Assembly: GCF_007830615.1 (NCBI RefSeq)
Contig: NZ_VLLI01000004.1
Coordinates: 310,001-374,000, forward strand
Reading direction: 5' to 3'
DNA length: 64,000 bases
Origin: Mucilaginibacter frigoritolerans
Lineage (GTDB): Bacteria; Bacteroidota; Bacteroidia; Sphingobacteriales; Sphingobacteriaceae
A model generated the notes under the pieces. It was not told where the DNA came from. It ran no database searches and was given only the letters and a program-made list of their open reading frames with translations. A program made the translations under genes and the position numbers. Of this stretch, positions 44,424-53,949 are shown piece after piece (within the stretch, counting starts at the first letter, position 1; each line of letters starts with the position of its first letter).

Positions 44424-45179
44424 ATGAAAAAGCTATTTTATTATACCGCATTCTTTCTGGCAGTTATTGCCCTTAATTCATGCAGCAAAATTGATAATTA
44501 CCCCGCGCCCTCCGATACTATAAACGGCAGTACTATTGACGAAGGAACAGGAGCTACAGTACAAACAGAAATAGGGGGTGGTGGCACCCGGGTTAAACTA
44601 CTGGAAATTAGCTATAGCGCAAATCCAACGCCTGAGTATTTTCAGTCCATGCAGGATGGTACGTTTAACGACGATAAAATTTTTGCTGCAACCTACAAGG
44701 TTTCTGTTGAAGGCCCGTTTGTGCCATTGGTAACTACAGATAATACAGGCACGGTTACAGCCGATTCCAGCCAAACAATTAAGTTAACCAGCAAAGCAAC
44801 GCTTAACTTTAAAGTTCAGCCTTTTTTAAGAGTGCAGTGGGTTGGCAAACCGGTATTTAATGCTGATAGTACGGTTACCGTGCAGGTTAAAATTACCCGG
44901 GGTACCAATAATGCAAATTACCAGCAGGATATTACCGATATTAACTTGTATGTGAGCAATACCCAGTACGATGGTAATAATAATTACGACCCAAGGTATT
45001 CAAAATTGGTTTCATACAGCGGTTCAAACGGTACTGCATTGCTGGGCCAGGTAATAACCATTACCACAACAGGCGGCGCATTACCACAACAAGATGTTTA
45101 TTTCCGTGTTGGTGCAAGAATCAACGCCGGACTTGACGAATATAATTACAATACACCAATGTCTGTTACCTACCCGTGA
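44424..45179 (+). CDS. DUF3823-family surface lipoprotein (SusE-position protein)
   Basis: 251 residues from ATG 44424; a TTG two codons earlier is the other option. Lipoprotein signal (YYTAFFLAVIALNSCSK). An N-terminal beta domain (NYPAPSDTINGSTIDEGTG) and the conserved block SMQDGTFNDDKIFAATYKVSVEGPFVP match DUF3823, a family regularly found behind SusD. It is probably an extra glycan-binding protein on the cell surface; binding has not been shown from sequence. It follows SusD after 10 bases and precedes a strong hairpin terminator. Confidence 0.85.
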   Translation: MKKLFYYTAFFLAVIALNSCSKIDNYPAPSDTINGSTIDEGTGATVQTEIGGGGTRVKLLEISYSANPTPEYFQSMQDGTFNDDKIFAATYKVSVEGPFVPLVTTDNTGTVTADSSQTIKLTSKATLNFKVQPFLRVQWVGKPVFNADSTVTVQVKITRGTNNANYQQDITDINLYVSNTQYDGNNNYDPRYSKLVSYSGSNGTALLGQVITITTTGGALPQQDVYFRVGARINAGLDEYNYNTPMSVTYP

Positions 45180-45194
45180 TAAGCATTTTTTTAG

Positions 45195-45219
45195 GGAGGG
45201 CTTAACAGCCCTCCATTTT
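45195..45219 (+). terminator. Rho-independent terminator after the DUF3823 gene
   Basis: GGAGGGC (45195-45201), loop TTAACA, GCCCTCC (45208-45214), then ATTTTT. It probably lowers transcription of the enzyme genes that follow relative to SusC/D. Confidence 0.85.
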
Positions 45220-45245
45220 TATAATATAAATAATATACAATCTGC

Positions 45246-47423
45246 ATGAAAAGAACTATCCTGTTTTGTAGTTTAATAACTATATCATTTGCCGGTTTGG
45301 CACAAAATAATCCGGATAACGGGAGGCAAAAAACAGCTTTCCAAACCAGTAGCCCCTGGATCCCACAAATTGATGTCCGGTCTGATCTGGCCATTGTATA
45401 TGGAACTAATGATCAGGGCCAAATGACGTTTGAACAGCGTGTACAATCATGGCGGGACAGGGGATACCAAACCGCTTTTATGACAGGTATTGCCTGGGGA
45501 TCGTACTATGATTATTTCCTGGGTAAATGGGATGGTAAAAACCATTTAGGTATAGGGCAGGTTACCCAAAAAGGAGATACTATTTTTCACGGCAAAAACA
45601 TGCCCTACGTGGTGCCGGTGCAGTCATTTATTGAATACATGAAAACTGCTGTGGTTAAAAGAGTGATTGATGCCGGAATAAATACTATTTTTCTGGAAGA
45701 GCCGGAATTTTGGGCCCGCTCAGGCTATAGCCAACCTTTTAAAGAAGAGTGGCAAAAATATTATGGTTTTCCATGGCGCCCTCAGGATGCTTCGGCAGAA
45801 AATACTTATTTGTCGAGCAAATTAAAATATCAGCTATTTTATAACGCTATAAAGCAGGTTTCAAATTATGCCAAAGCCTATGGCAAAACTAAAGGCAGGG
45901 ATATTAAAGTTTATATAGCAACACACTCGCTGGTAAACTATTCCTCATGGCAAATTGTAAGTCCGGAGGCTAGTTTGGCATCATTACCGGGTATTGATGG
46001 TTACATCGCCCAGGTTTGGACAGGTACCTCGCGCGAGCCAACTTATTTTAACGGTCAGCGTAAGGAAAGGGTGTTTGAGAACGCATTTCTGGAATATGGC
46101 TCCATGGTATCCATGACTGCGCCAACAGGCAGAAAGTTATTCTTTTTAACGGACCCGATTGAGGATTGGCCGCGTGACTGGGCCGATTACCGCAAAAACT
46201 ACGAAGCAACTTTTACGGCAGAGATACTTTACCCCATGGTTAATAATTACGAGGTAATGCCCTGGCCCGAGCGTATCTATACGCGCCCTTACAAACTTGC
46301 CCACAGCGATTCGAGCGTATTGATACCTAAATATTATTCAACACAGATGCAAATTATGATCAACGTGTTGAACAAGATGCCCTTATCGCCAAACAAAATA
46401 ACAGGGGTAAATAACATTGGCGTGCTCATGAGTAATTCATTAATGTTCCAACGTTTTCCGACGCATAATGGCTTTGAGGATCCGCAATTTTCTAATTTTT
46501 ACGGACAAACACTTCCGCTGTTAAAACGTGGCATCCCGGTACAAACCGTGCATATGGAAAACCTGGCCTATCACCAAACGCTTAAAAACATAAAAGTATT
46601 GGTGATGAGCTATTCTAATATGAAGCCAAACAGCCCGCAGGTGCATCAGCAACTGGCAGATTGGGTAAGGAAAGGCGGTGTTTTAATATACTGCAGTCGC
46701 GATGACGATCCTTACCAAAGCGTAATGGAATGGTGGAATACCAAAGGCGCCAAATTTACTGCCCCATCACAACACTTGTTTAAATTACTGAATATTGGTA
46801 AGGGTAATAATGCAAGCGGTTACCGCGTTGGCAAAGGCAAGGTTTATGTTGTAAGACAAGATCCTAAAGAGTTTGTTTTACAGCCCGATAAAGATGCTGA
46901 ATATGTTAAACTGGTTAAGCATGCTTACGAAAAAGATGCGCATCAGGGTAAAATAGAAGATAAAAACAGCCTCTACCTGCAAAGAGGGCCTTATGATATC
47001 ATTTCTGTGATGGATGAGAATGCCGACAGTAAACCTTATCAGGTAAAGGGTCCTGTAATAGATTTATTTGATCCTCAACTCCCGATTTTAACCGATAAGA
47101 CTGTAAACCCGGGTGAGCAATCCTTATTGTACGATATTAAACGTATAGCCGATAAAACTAAGCCGCAGGTTTTGGCATCAGCATCCAGAATATATGATGA
47201 GCAAGTAGCGCCAGGCAGCTATTCGTTTGTCGCCAAAAGCCCCCAAAATACATTGAACAGCATGCGTGTGCTATTACCATTGCAACCAAAAGAAACTGTT
47301 GTTACCGATCATAATGGCAACACCATAAGCGATGTTAAAACATCGTGGGACAGCACCAGCAATACCTTGTTTGTGGGCTTTGACAATAGCCCCGATGGTA
47401 TCAGGGTCAACATCAAATGGTAA
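45246..47423 (+). CDS. Secreted multi-domain enzyme-like protein, probable unassigned glycoside hydrolase
   Basis: 725 residues with a signal peptide (TILFCSLITISFAGLAQ). I do not recognise the family. Residues ~50-370 look like a TIM barrel, with an acidic cluster FLEEPEFWARSGYS (about 150) and THSLVNY and DPIEDWPRDW later, all candidates for an active site. Residues ~395-560 look like a Rossmann/glutamine-amidotransferase-type fold (ITGVNNIGVLMSN, KVLVMSYSNMKPNSP, GGVLIYCSRDDDPYQ). A C-terminal beta domain follows. Barrel plus amidotransferase-like domain plus beta sandwich is the layout of GH42-type beta-galactosidases. Between SusC/D and GH92 genes it probably trims the same glycan. The assignment to glycosidases is an inference from layout and context. 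Confidence 0.6.
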   Translation: MKRTILFCSLITISFAGLAQNNPDNGRQKTAFQTSSPWIPQIDVRSDLAIVYGTNDQGQMTFEQRVQSWRDRGYQTAFMTGIAWGSYYDYFLGKWDGKNHLGIGQVTQKGDTIFHGKNMPYVVPVQSFIEYMKTAVVKRVIDAGINTIFLEEPEFWARSGYSQPFKEEWQKYYGFPWRPQDASAENTYLSSKLKYQLFYNAIKQVSNYAKAYGKTKGRDIKVYIATHSLVNYSSWQIVSPEASLASLPGIDGYIAQVWTGTSREPTYFNGQRKERVFENAFLEYGSMVSMTAPTGRKLFFLTDPIEDWPRDWADYRKNYEATFTAEILYPMVNNYEVMPWPERIYTRPYKLAHSDSSVLIPKYYSTQMQIMINVLNKMPLSPNKITGVNNIGVLMSNSLMFQRFPTHNGFEDPQFSNFYGQTLPLLKRGIPVQTVHMENLAYHQTLKNIKVLVMSYSNMKPNSPQVHQQLADWVRKGGVLIYCSRDDDPYQSVMEWWNTKGAKFTAPSQHLFKLLNIGKGNNASGYRVGKGKVYVVRQDPKEFVLQPDKDAEYVKLVKHAYEKDAHQGKIEDKNSLYLQRGPYDIISVMDENADSKPYQVKGPVIDLFDPQLPILTDKTVNPGEQSLLYDIKRIADKTKPQVLASASRIYDEQVAPGSYSFVAKSPQNTLNSMRVLLPLQPKETVVTDHNGNTISDVKTSWDSTSNTLFVGFDNSPDGIRVNIKW

Positions 47424-47453
47424 TCCTTATCACAATTGGTCAGTCGCAGCTTT

Positions 47454-47485
47454 ACTTCCTTTACCTGGTATCCGGGTAAGGAAGT
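47454..47485 (+). terminator. Weak hairpin after the unassigned enzyme gene
   Basis: ACTTCCTTTACC (47454-47465) pairs with GGTAAGGAAGT (47475-47485) except for one bulged T. The T-tract is short (TTT). Possible terminator. Confidence 0.45.
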
Positions 47486-47578
47486 TTGCTGCTTCAGGAC
47501 GTATGGCTAAATGCCGGTAACGCCTATCCAATCAAATAATATAAATATAATATACCAGGGTAATTACCCAAAACAAAA

Positions 47579-49858
47579 ATGATGAAAAAAGTATTTCTTA
47601 CGGCATTAGCCTTCTTTCCCTTATTCACCTTTGCACAAGCCACCAAACAAGCAGATTTGGTTGAATACATCAACCCGCTAATGGGGACTGCCTCCAAACC
47701 TATTCTGTCTAACGGTAATACGTATCCTGCTGTAGCGTTGCCCTGGGGTATGAACTTTTGGACCGCACAAACCGGTAAAATGGGTGATGGCTGGCAATAC
47801 ACTTATGATGCCGATAAAATACGCGGATTTAAGCAAACGCATCAGCCTTCGCCCTGGATGAACGATTACGGTATGTTCTCTGTATTTCCGGAAACAGGGA
47901 AAGTGATCATCGACGAGAATAAACGCGCCAGTTGGTTCTCGCACAAAGCAGAAACATCCAAACCTTATTACTACAGCGTTTACCTGGCTGATTATGATGT
48001 AACTACCGAAATTGCCCCAACTGAACGCGCGGCGAACTTCAGGTTTACCTTTCCGAAGGGCGATAACTCACATATTTTGATAGATGCTTTTGATAAAGGA
48101 TCGTACGTAAAGATCATCCCCGAAAAACATGAAATTATAGGTTACAGCACCAGGAATAGCGGTGCAGTACCAGAAAACTTTAAAGATTATTTTGTTATTT
48201 ATATTGATAAGGATTTTACCGCCACTACCTGGCATGATAGTGTAACAGATAAACAATCACTAGAATATAAAGGCAACCATGCGGGAGCCGTTGTCAGTTT
48301 TAAAACTACAGCGGGAGAGAAAGTGCACATGCACGTGGCTTCATCTTTCATCAGCATTGAGCAGGCCGAATTGAATTTAAAACGTGAGCTTGGAACCGAT
48401 AGTTTTGATGTTACCGAGCAAAAAGCCAAAGCGGTATGGAATAAAACCCTTAACCATGTGCAGGTTGAAGGCGGTACCATAGACCAGATGCGCACTTTTT
48501 ACTCGTGTTTATATCGTATGCTGTTCTTCCCTAGTAAAATGTATGAGGTTGATGCCAAAGGGCAGATTGTACACTATAGTGTTTACAATGGTAAAATTAT
48601 GCCAGGTTACCTGTTTGCAGGCACGGGTTTTTGGGATACCTTCAGGGCGCTATATCCATTCCTGAATCTGATGTATCCATCCATCAATAAAGAAATGCAG
48701 ATGGGGCTGGTAAACGATTACAAAGAAGGCGGCTGGCTGCCAGAATGGTCCAGCCCGGGTTATGCTGATTGTATGGTTGGGAATAATTCTGCATCCGTAG
48801 TAGCTGAATCTTATGTAAAGGGGCTTCGCGGGTATGATATTGAAACTTTGTACCAAGCCTTGATACATGGCGCCAATAATACCGGACCAAACGCTACCGG
48901 CCGTATTGGGGTTGATTATTATAACAAATTGGGTTATGTGCCTTATGATGTAAACATTCATGAAAATGCTGCCCGCACCCTGGAATATGCTTATGACGAC
49001 TTTTCGATCTACACTTTAGGGAAAGCACTTGGCAAACCGGCAGCAGAGATTGATGTTTATAAGAAACGCGCCATGAACTACAAAAACCTGTTCGACCAGG
49101 GTACAAGATTAATGCGCGGCAAAAATAAAGACGGATCATTTGAAACACCTTTTAATCCGTTTAAATGGGGCGATGCCTTTACCGAGGGCAATAGTTGGCA
49201 CTACACCTGGGGCGTTTTTCAGGATGTACAGGGATTGATTGGACTGATGGGCGGAAGGCAAAACTTTGTTGCCAAGCTGGATTCGGTATTTTCACTGCCA
49301 CCAGTATTTGATGACAGCTATTATGGTTTTACTATTCACGAGATCCGCGAAATGCAGATTGCCAACATGGGGCAGTATGCGCATGGCAACCAGCCCATAC
49401 AGCACATGATCTATTTATATGGTTACGCTTCTGAACCCTGGAAATCGCAATATTGGGCACGTGAAACAATGAACCGCATGTACCGCGCAACTCCCGATGG
49501 TTATTGCGGTGACGAAGACAATGGACAAACATCGGCCTGGTATGTGTTTTCGGCCATTGGGTTTTATCCGGTATGCCCGGTTAGTGGCCAGTATGTATTA
49601 GGCGCGCCTTTATTTAAAAAGATTACGATTAACTTAGAGGATGGAAAAAAAATAGTAATCAACTCACCAAAAAATAGCGTCGAAAATAAATATATTAAAA
49701 CCATGACCTATAACGGCAAGCCTTATGATTTAAACTGGGTTAACCACCTTGCATTAATGCAGGGAGCCGTTATTAATATGGATATGTCTGCCACACCGAA
49801 TAAAACCCGTGGCATTAAAGCATCGGATGTGCCTTATTCTTTGTCAAATGAAAAATAA
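47579..49858 (+). CDS. GH92 exo-alpha-mannosidase, alpha-1,2 type signature
   Basis: 759 residues with a signal peptide ending in FAQA; ATG 47579 and 47582 are adjacent. A Ca2+-dependent inverting alpha-mannosidase. Against Bacteroides BT3990 as I recall its numbering, acid E533 corresponds to E536 (FTEGNSWHYTW), D642/D644 to D645/D647 (GDEDNGQTSAW), and the alpha-1,2 specificity residues H584/E585 to H587/E588 (TIHEIREM), all with one constant offset of +3; W92 (PSPW) matches W88. This predicts alpha-1,2-mannose removal. The HGNEPSHH block of the broken copy is HGNQPIQH here. It is intact and probably periplasmic, feeding on oligosaccharide imported by SusC/D. Confidence 0.93.
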   Translation: MMKKVFLTALAFFPLFTFAQATKQADLVEYINPLMGTASKPILSNGNTYPAVALPWGMNFWTAQTGKMGDGWQYTYDADKIRGFKQTHQPSPWMNDYGMFSVFPETGKVIIDENKRASWFSHKAETSKPYYYSVYLADYDVTTEIAPTERAANFRFTFPKGDNSHILIDAFDKGSYVKIIPEKHEIIGYSTRNSGAVPENFKDYFVIYIDKDFTATTWHDSVTDKQSLEYKGNHAGAVVSFKTTAGEKVHMHVASSFISIEQAELNLKRELGTDSFDVTEQKAKAVWNKTLNHVQVEGGTIDQMRTFYSCLYRMLFFPSKMYEVDAKGQIVHYSVYNGKIMPGYLFAGTGFWDTFRALYPFLNLMYPSINKEMQMGLVNDYKEGGWLPEWSSPGYADCMVGNNSASVVAESYVKGLRGYDIETLYQALIHGANNTGPNATGRIGVDYYNKLGYVPYDVNIHENAARTLEYAYDDFSIYTLGKALGKPAAEIDVYKKRAMNYKNLFDQGTRLMRGKNKDGSFETPFNPFKWGDAFTEGNSWHYTWGVFQDVQGLIGLMGGRQNFVAKLDSVFSLPPVFDDSYYGFTIHEIREMQIANMGQYAHGNQPIQHMIYLYGYASEPWKSQYWARETMNRMYRATPDGYCGDEDNGQTSAWYVFSAIGFYPVCPVSGQYVLGAPLFKKITINLEDGKKIVINSPKNSVENKYIKTMTYNGKPYDLNWVNHLALMQGAVINMDMSATPNKTRGIKASDVPYSLSNEK

Positions 49859-49886
49859 GACCAATAAAAGCCCAATAATCATCTTT

Positions 49887-52346
49887 ATGAAAAAAAGCAG
49901 TGTATTAATTGTGTTGTTAAGTTTAAGCCTCAATTTGTTTGCCCAACAGCGCAAGGCACCCGCATATCCGCTGATTACACATGATACTTATTTTAGCATT
50001 TGGTCTGACACAGACGAGCTGATTGCATCTACAACCAAACACTGGACAGGGGCAGATCAGTCATTAATTGGTTTAATAAATGTTGATGGAAAAATATACC
50101 GGTTTTTAGGTCAGGAGCCTAAAAGCTATAAAACAATTTTACCTGCCTCTGATGAGGCATCCTATCCGGTGAAGTATACCGAAACCGAGCCTGCCGGGGA
50201 TTGGCAAGCAGTTGGTTTTAACGATTCCGGGTGGCAATCGGGCATATCCCCAATTGGGAATGACGAGGGGCACGATAAAACCCAATGGAAACAACGCGAT
50301 ATTTGGATAAGGCGGACTTTTAACGTGCAAAATGTAGTCGATATCCACCAACTTTTGTTGAAGATATCTCATGACGATGACGCCGATGTATATTTAAACG
50401 GGAAAAAAGTATACAGCAAGACCGGCGTGGTGAATGATTATGGGATGGTCCCCATAACCGAAAAATTAATAAACGGCGAAAATATTTTAGCTATACATGC
50501 CGTAAACACTGGTGGAGGAGCAAGATTTGATATTGGTTTTGTTGATGAAGAGGAGAATCCTTCTTCTTTAGCAATAAGCATCGCTAAACAGCAAAGCGTT
50601 AATATCAATGCAACGCAAACCAGCTATGTTTTTACCTGTGACAAAGTTGATTTAAATCTCGTTTTTACCTCCCCGCTGCTGCTTAATGACCTTAACTTAT
50701 TATCGAGGCCGGTATCATACATTACTTACACGGTAAAAGCAACCGATCATAAAACGCACAAGGTAAAAGTATATTTAAGCGCGTCATCTGCATTGGCTGT
50801 TAACAAACCAACGCAGCAAGTTATGGCCGAAACTGATAATACACCCCTGTTATCATGCTTAAAAGCAGGAACAACAGAACAGCCTGTACTTCAAAAAACA
50901 GGTGATGATGTGCGGATTGATTGGGGATATATGTATGTTGCTGTCCCTAAATCATCAAATGCCACCCAGTTTATAACAAGCGAAAAGGATGCTGTAAATG
51001 CTTTTGGCACGGGTGGAATCACTTCAAACAAAATGTTGGGCCAGCACCTGGCATTAAATACGGTTATCCCGTTTGGTAAGGTAGGTATACAGGCAGTATC
51101 AAAGTTTGTTGAAATTGGGTATGATGATATTTACGCCATTCAATACTTTGGCCAAAACTTAAGACCCTGGTGGAATGCTTCGGGCAAAAAAAGCATAACA
51201 GGCGAGCTCACTTTGGCGGCCGAACAATATCCATCTATCATCAAAAAATGCGAAAGCTTTAATAAACAAATGTATGCAACAGCTGTAAAAGCGGGTGGTC
51301 AAACCTATGCTGATTTGTGTGTGCTGGCCTATCGCCAAAGTATTGCTGCACATCAGTTGGTAAAAAGCCCGCAAGGTGAACTGCTTTGGTTCTCAAAAGA
51401 AAATTTTAGCGGCGGTTTTATAAATACGGTTGATGTAACCTATCCATCGGCCCCATTGTATTTAATCTATAATCCCCAATTAATGGAGGGGATGCTAAAC
51501 GGCATTTATTATTTTAGTGAAAGCGGCAAATTTAATAAAGATTTTGCGGCGCATGATTTGGGCTCTTATCCACATGCAAACGGCCAAACTTATGGCGAGG
51601 GTATGCCAGTAGAAGAATCTGGTAACATGATCATTCTTACGGCAGCAATAGCAAAGGCAGAAGGCAATGCGCATTTTGCACGCCTGCATTGGAAATCACT
51701 CAGTAAATGGGTCAATTATTTAGTTAATGAGGGCTTTGATCCGCAAACACAATTATGTACTGATGATTTTGCAGGGCATTTGGCCCGCAATGCTAACTTA
51801 TCAGTAAAAGCTATTGTTGGTATAGGTTGTTATGCACAGCTTGCCCAGCAACTTGGCTACAGCCAAACTGCCGCTAAATACAGGAAGATTGCCCAGGCTA
51901 TGGTGCCAAGGTGGATGCAGCTGGCAGGAGATGGCGATCATTACACATTAACTTTTGAAAATAAAGGCACCTGGAGCCAAAAATATAACCTGGTTTGGGA
52001 TAAAGTGTTAGGGTTAAACCTGTTTCCAAAATCTGTTTATGATCAGGAAGTTAAATTCTATTTAACGCAACAGCATCAATATGGCCTGCCTTTGGATAGC
52101 CGCAAAACCTACACCAAATCAGACTGGATAATGTGGACAGCAACGCTTGCGGGTAACCAAAATGATTTTGAAAAACTGATTAACCCGGTTTATAAATATG
52201 CCCTTGAAACACCATCGCGCGTACCGCTAAGCGACTGGCATGAAACTACGGATGGTAAGCAAGTCGGTTTCCAGGCCAGGAGTGTTGTTGGCGGCTACTT
52301 TATGAAAATGCTTTACAATAAAATGGTTTTTAGTGCAGCTAAATAA
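49887..52346 (+). CDS. DUF4964/DUF5127/DUF4965 glutaminase-like secreted protein
   Basis: 819 residues from ATG 49887 (MKKSSVLIVLLSLSLNLFAQ, a clear signal peptide); the longer frame from 49809 overlaps the GH92 end and has no signal. The start RKAPAYPLITHDTYFSIWSD and the FVEIGYDDIYAIQYFGQNLRPWW, DLGSYPHANGQTYGEGMPVEE and YNLVWDKVLGLNLFP blocks match the family annotated as glutaminases after fungal GtaA. An extra galactose-binding-like insert is seen at about 90-230 (NDSGWQSGISPIGNDEG). Many relatives lie in glycan loci and their real activity is uncertain; the helical toroid of the C-terminal half would also suit a glycosidase. It ends locus 3. Confidence 0.8.
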   Translation: MKKSSVLIVLLSLSLNLFAQQRKAPAYPLITHDTYFSIWSDTDELIASTTKHWTGADQSLIGLINVDGKIYRFLGQEPKSYKTILPASDEASYPVKYTETEPAGDWQAVGFNDSGWQSGISPIGNDEGHDKTQWKQRDIWIRRTFNVQNVVDIHQLLLKISHDDDADVYLNGKKVYSKTGVVNDYGMVPITEKLINGENILAIHAVNTGGGARFDIGFVDEEENPSSLAISIAKQQSVNINATQTSYVFTCDKVDLNLVFTSPLLLNDLNLLSRPVSYITYTVKATDHKTHKVKVYLSASSALAVNKPTQQVMAETDNTPLLSCLKAGTTEQPVLQKTGDDVRIDWGYMYVAVPKSSNATQFITSEKDAVNAFGTGGITSNKMLGQHLALNTVIPFGKVGIQAVSKFVEIGYDDIYAIQYFGQNLRPWWNASGKKSITGELTLAAEQYPSIIKKCESFNKQMYATAVKAGGQTYADLCVLAYRQSIAAHQLVKSPQGELLWFSKENFSGGFINTVDVTYPSAPLYLIYNPQLMEGMLNGIYYFSESGKFNKDFAAHDLGSYPHANGQTYGEGMPVEESGNMIILTAAIAKAEGNAHFARLHWKSLSKWVNYLVNEGFDPQTQLCTDDFAGHLARNANLSVKAIVGIGCYAQLAQQLGYSQTAAKYRKIAQAMVPRWMQLAGDGDHYTLTFENKGTWSQKYNLVWDKVLGLNLFPKSVYDQEVKFYLTQQHQYGLPLDSRKTYTKSDWIMWTATLAGNQNDFEKLINPVYKYALETPSRVPLSDWHETTDGKQVGFQARSVVGGYFMKMLYNKMVFSAAK

Positions 52347-52410
52347 CACTGAACTGTAAATAAAGCGAGTGTATTTTAAGAGAATAAATTTCATTCTCCG
52401 TTCGCAATAT

Positions 52411-52448
52411 AAAAGCGGGAGTATCATCAATATGATATTCCCGCTTTT
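52411..52448. terminator. Bidirectional terminator between locus 3 and the MFS gene
   Basis: AAAAGCGGGA (52411-52420) and TCCCGCTTTT (52439-52448) form a perfect 10-bp outer stem, with an inner ATCAT/ATGAT pairing. A and T runs at the two ends allow use from both sides, which suits the convergent genes. Confidence 0.8.
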
Positions 52449-52476
52449 GTGAAAAAAAATCGTGTAAGAGCAGATT

Positions 52477-53682
52477 TTACCGTTGCGCCGGGGCTTTGAT
52501 TAATAAGGGCACGATCACAGATACCGCCATAATCACCGCGATGATATGTAATCCGCTGCTGAAATTTCCGCTCGACTGGCGCAAATGGGCAATTAATAAC
52601 GGACCAAAAGCACTGGCAAATCCCCAGGCTGTAAGTATCAATCCATATATCGACCCCACATTAACAGCGCCAAAATAATCCGCCACAAATGCCGGCATTG
52701 TGCCAAAGCCTCCTCCATAACACATTAATATAAAGAATGCAATTATTGTAATAGCGGTTACGGAATGAAAATTGGGCAGTATCCAAAACAACACAATCTG
52801 CACAATAAACATTGCTGCAAATGTCGCCCTTCTGCCAATGAAGTCAGATGCCCAGGCCCAGAATACACGGCCAAACGCATTTCCAATGCTGACGATACCC
52901 ACCATTCCGGCTGCAATTATTGCTGAAATTCCTGCAAATTCCTGAAACATCGGCGCTTCCTGCGATATAACTGAAATACCGGCGGATGTATTTAAAAACA
53001 ACAGCAGCCATAATACCCAAAGCTGCCATGTTTTTAAGGCATCGCCCAAGGTAAAATCGGCAGCAGTTTTTATCGTTTGTTTTTTATCTACCGGGAGCCA
53101 CCCATCAGGCAACCACCCTTCAGGAGGGTTTTGCATAAAATAACCGGCAATAACCGAAACAACCATATAGGCTATTCCCAAATAGGCAAAAGTTTGCAGT
53201 ACGCCGATTTGCTGGATTAGCCGGGTAGCCACAGGTGCCGTTATCAAGGCCCCGGCTCCGAAACCGCCAACCGCTATACCGGTCATCAGCCCGCGGTGAT
53301 CAGGAAACCATTTTACCAGTACAGCGATGGGAACGATATAAGAAAAGCCAAGACCAATGCCCCCTATAAGCCCATAGCTCATGTAAAGCCACCATAATCC
53401 GTTACTCGAAAAACTTGCCAGGAACACGCCCGCGCCATAAAGAAACCCACCGGTCATGGCAACTGTTCGCGGGCCGACTTTCTTTAGCCATATCCCGCCA
53501 AAAAATGCGGCAAATCCTAAAGCCAGTATCGCGATGGTAAAAGTTAAGGTAACCTGTGCAATGGACCAGTGGAACTGTTTGGCGAGCGGAGTCCTGAAAA
53601 CACTCCAGGCGTACACAGCTCCAAGTGCAATTTGCAGCAGTACCCCTGCCGCAGCTATTCCCCAACGTTTCGTGTTGTTCAT
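52477..53682 (-). CDS. MFS transporter of the oxalate/formate antiporter (OFA) family
   Basis: 401 residues with 12 hydrophobic helices and no signal peptide beyond the first helix (WGIAAAGVLLQIALGAVYAW). The start GAVYAWSVFRTPL and the loop WFPDHRGLMTGIAVGGFGAGA are typical of OFA proteins, which exchange or import small carboxylates such as oxalate, formate or lactate across the inner membrane. PADYFGAVNVGSIYG-like sequence (FVADYFGAVNVGSIYGLI) near residue 335 is also characteristic. The gene is monocistronic and convergent to locus 3. The substrate cannot be read from sequence. Confidence 0.88.
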   Translation of the reverse strand: MNNTKRWGIAAAGVLLQIALGAVYAWSVFRTPLAKQFHWSIAQVTLTFTIAILALGFAAFFGGIWLKKVGPRTVAMTGGFLYGAGVFLASFSSNGLWWLYMSYGLIGGIGLGFSYIVPIAVLVKWFPDHRGLMTGIAVGGFGAGALITAPVATRLIQQIGVLQTFAYLGIAYMVVSVIAGYFMQNPPEGWLPDGWLPVDKKQTIKTAADFTLGDALKTWQLWVLWLLLFLNTSAGISVISQEAPMFQEFAGISAIIAAGMVGIVSIGNAFGRVFWAWASDFIGRRATFAAMFIVQIVLFWILPNFHSVTAITIIAFFILMCYGGGFGTMPAFVADYFGAVNVGSIYGLILTAWGFASAFGPLLIAHLRQSSGNFSSGLHIIAVIMAVSVIVPLLIKAPAQR

Positions 53683-53896
53683 AATCTTTGCTTTTTTTGT
53701 TGTAAATAAATTTAAACTCTTTTAGATTTTATTCCTGTGCTTAATGGTAACAGGCGCTTAAACAGCTGTTTAGTGCGAGTGCTTTAACGTAAATGTAATG
53801 ATATTTTGTTTTTTATTGAGTATCAATATTATTTCAATTGATAAATATTTGCACTGATCTGTATTAGGTTTTGAACAGTGGATTTAAACGAAAAAA

Positions 53897-53914
53897 GCCA
53901 CTTTTTCAAGTGGC
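53897..53914 (-). terminator. Terminator of the tRNA-Lys transcript
   Basis: GCCACTT (53897-53903) and AAGTGGC (53908-53914). On the minus strand the stem is followed by TTTTTTCG, as expected for a terminator 36 bases beyond the tRNA end. Confidence 0.75.
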
Positions 53915-53949
53915 TTTAGTTCTTTTGAGATGGTTTGGTGACCTCTCTG

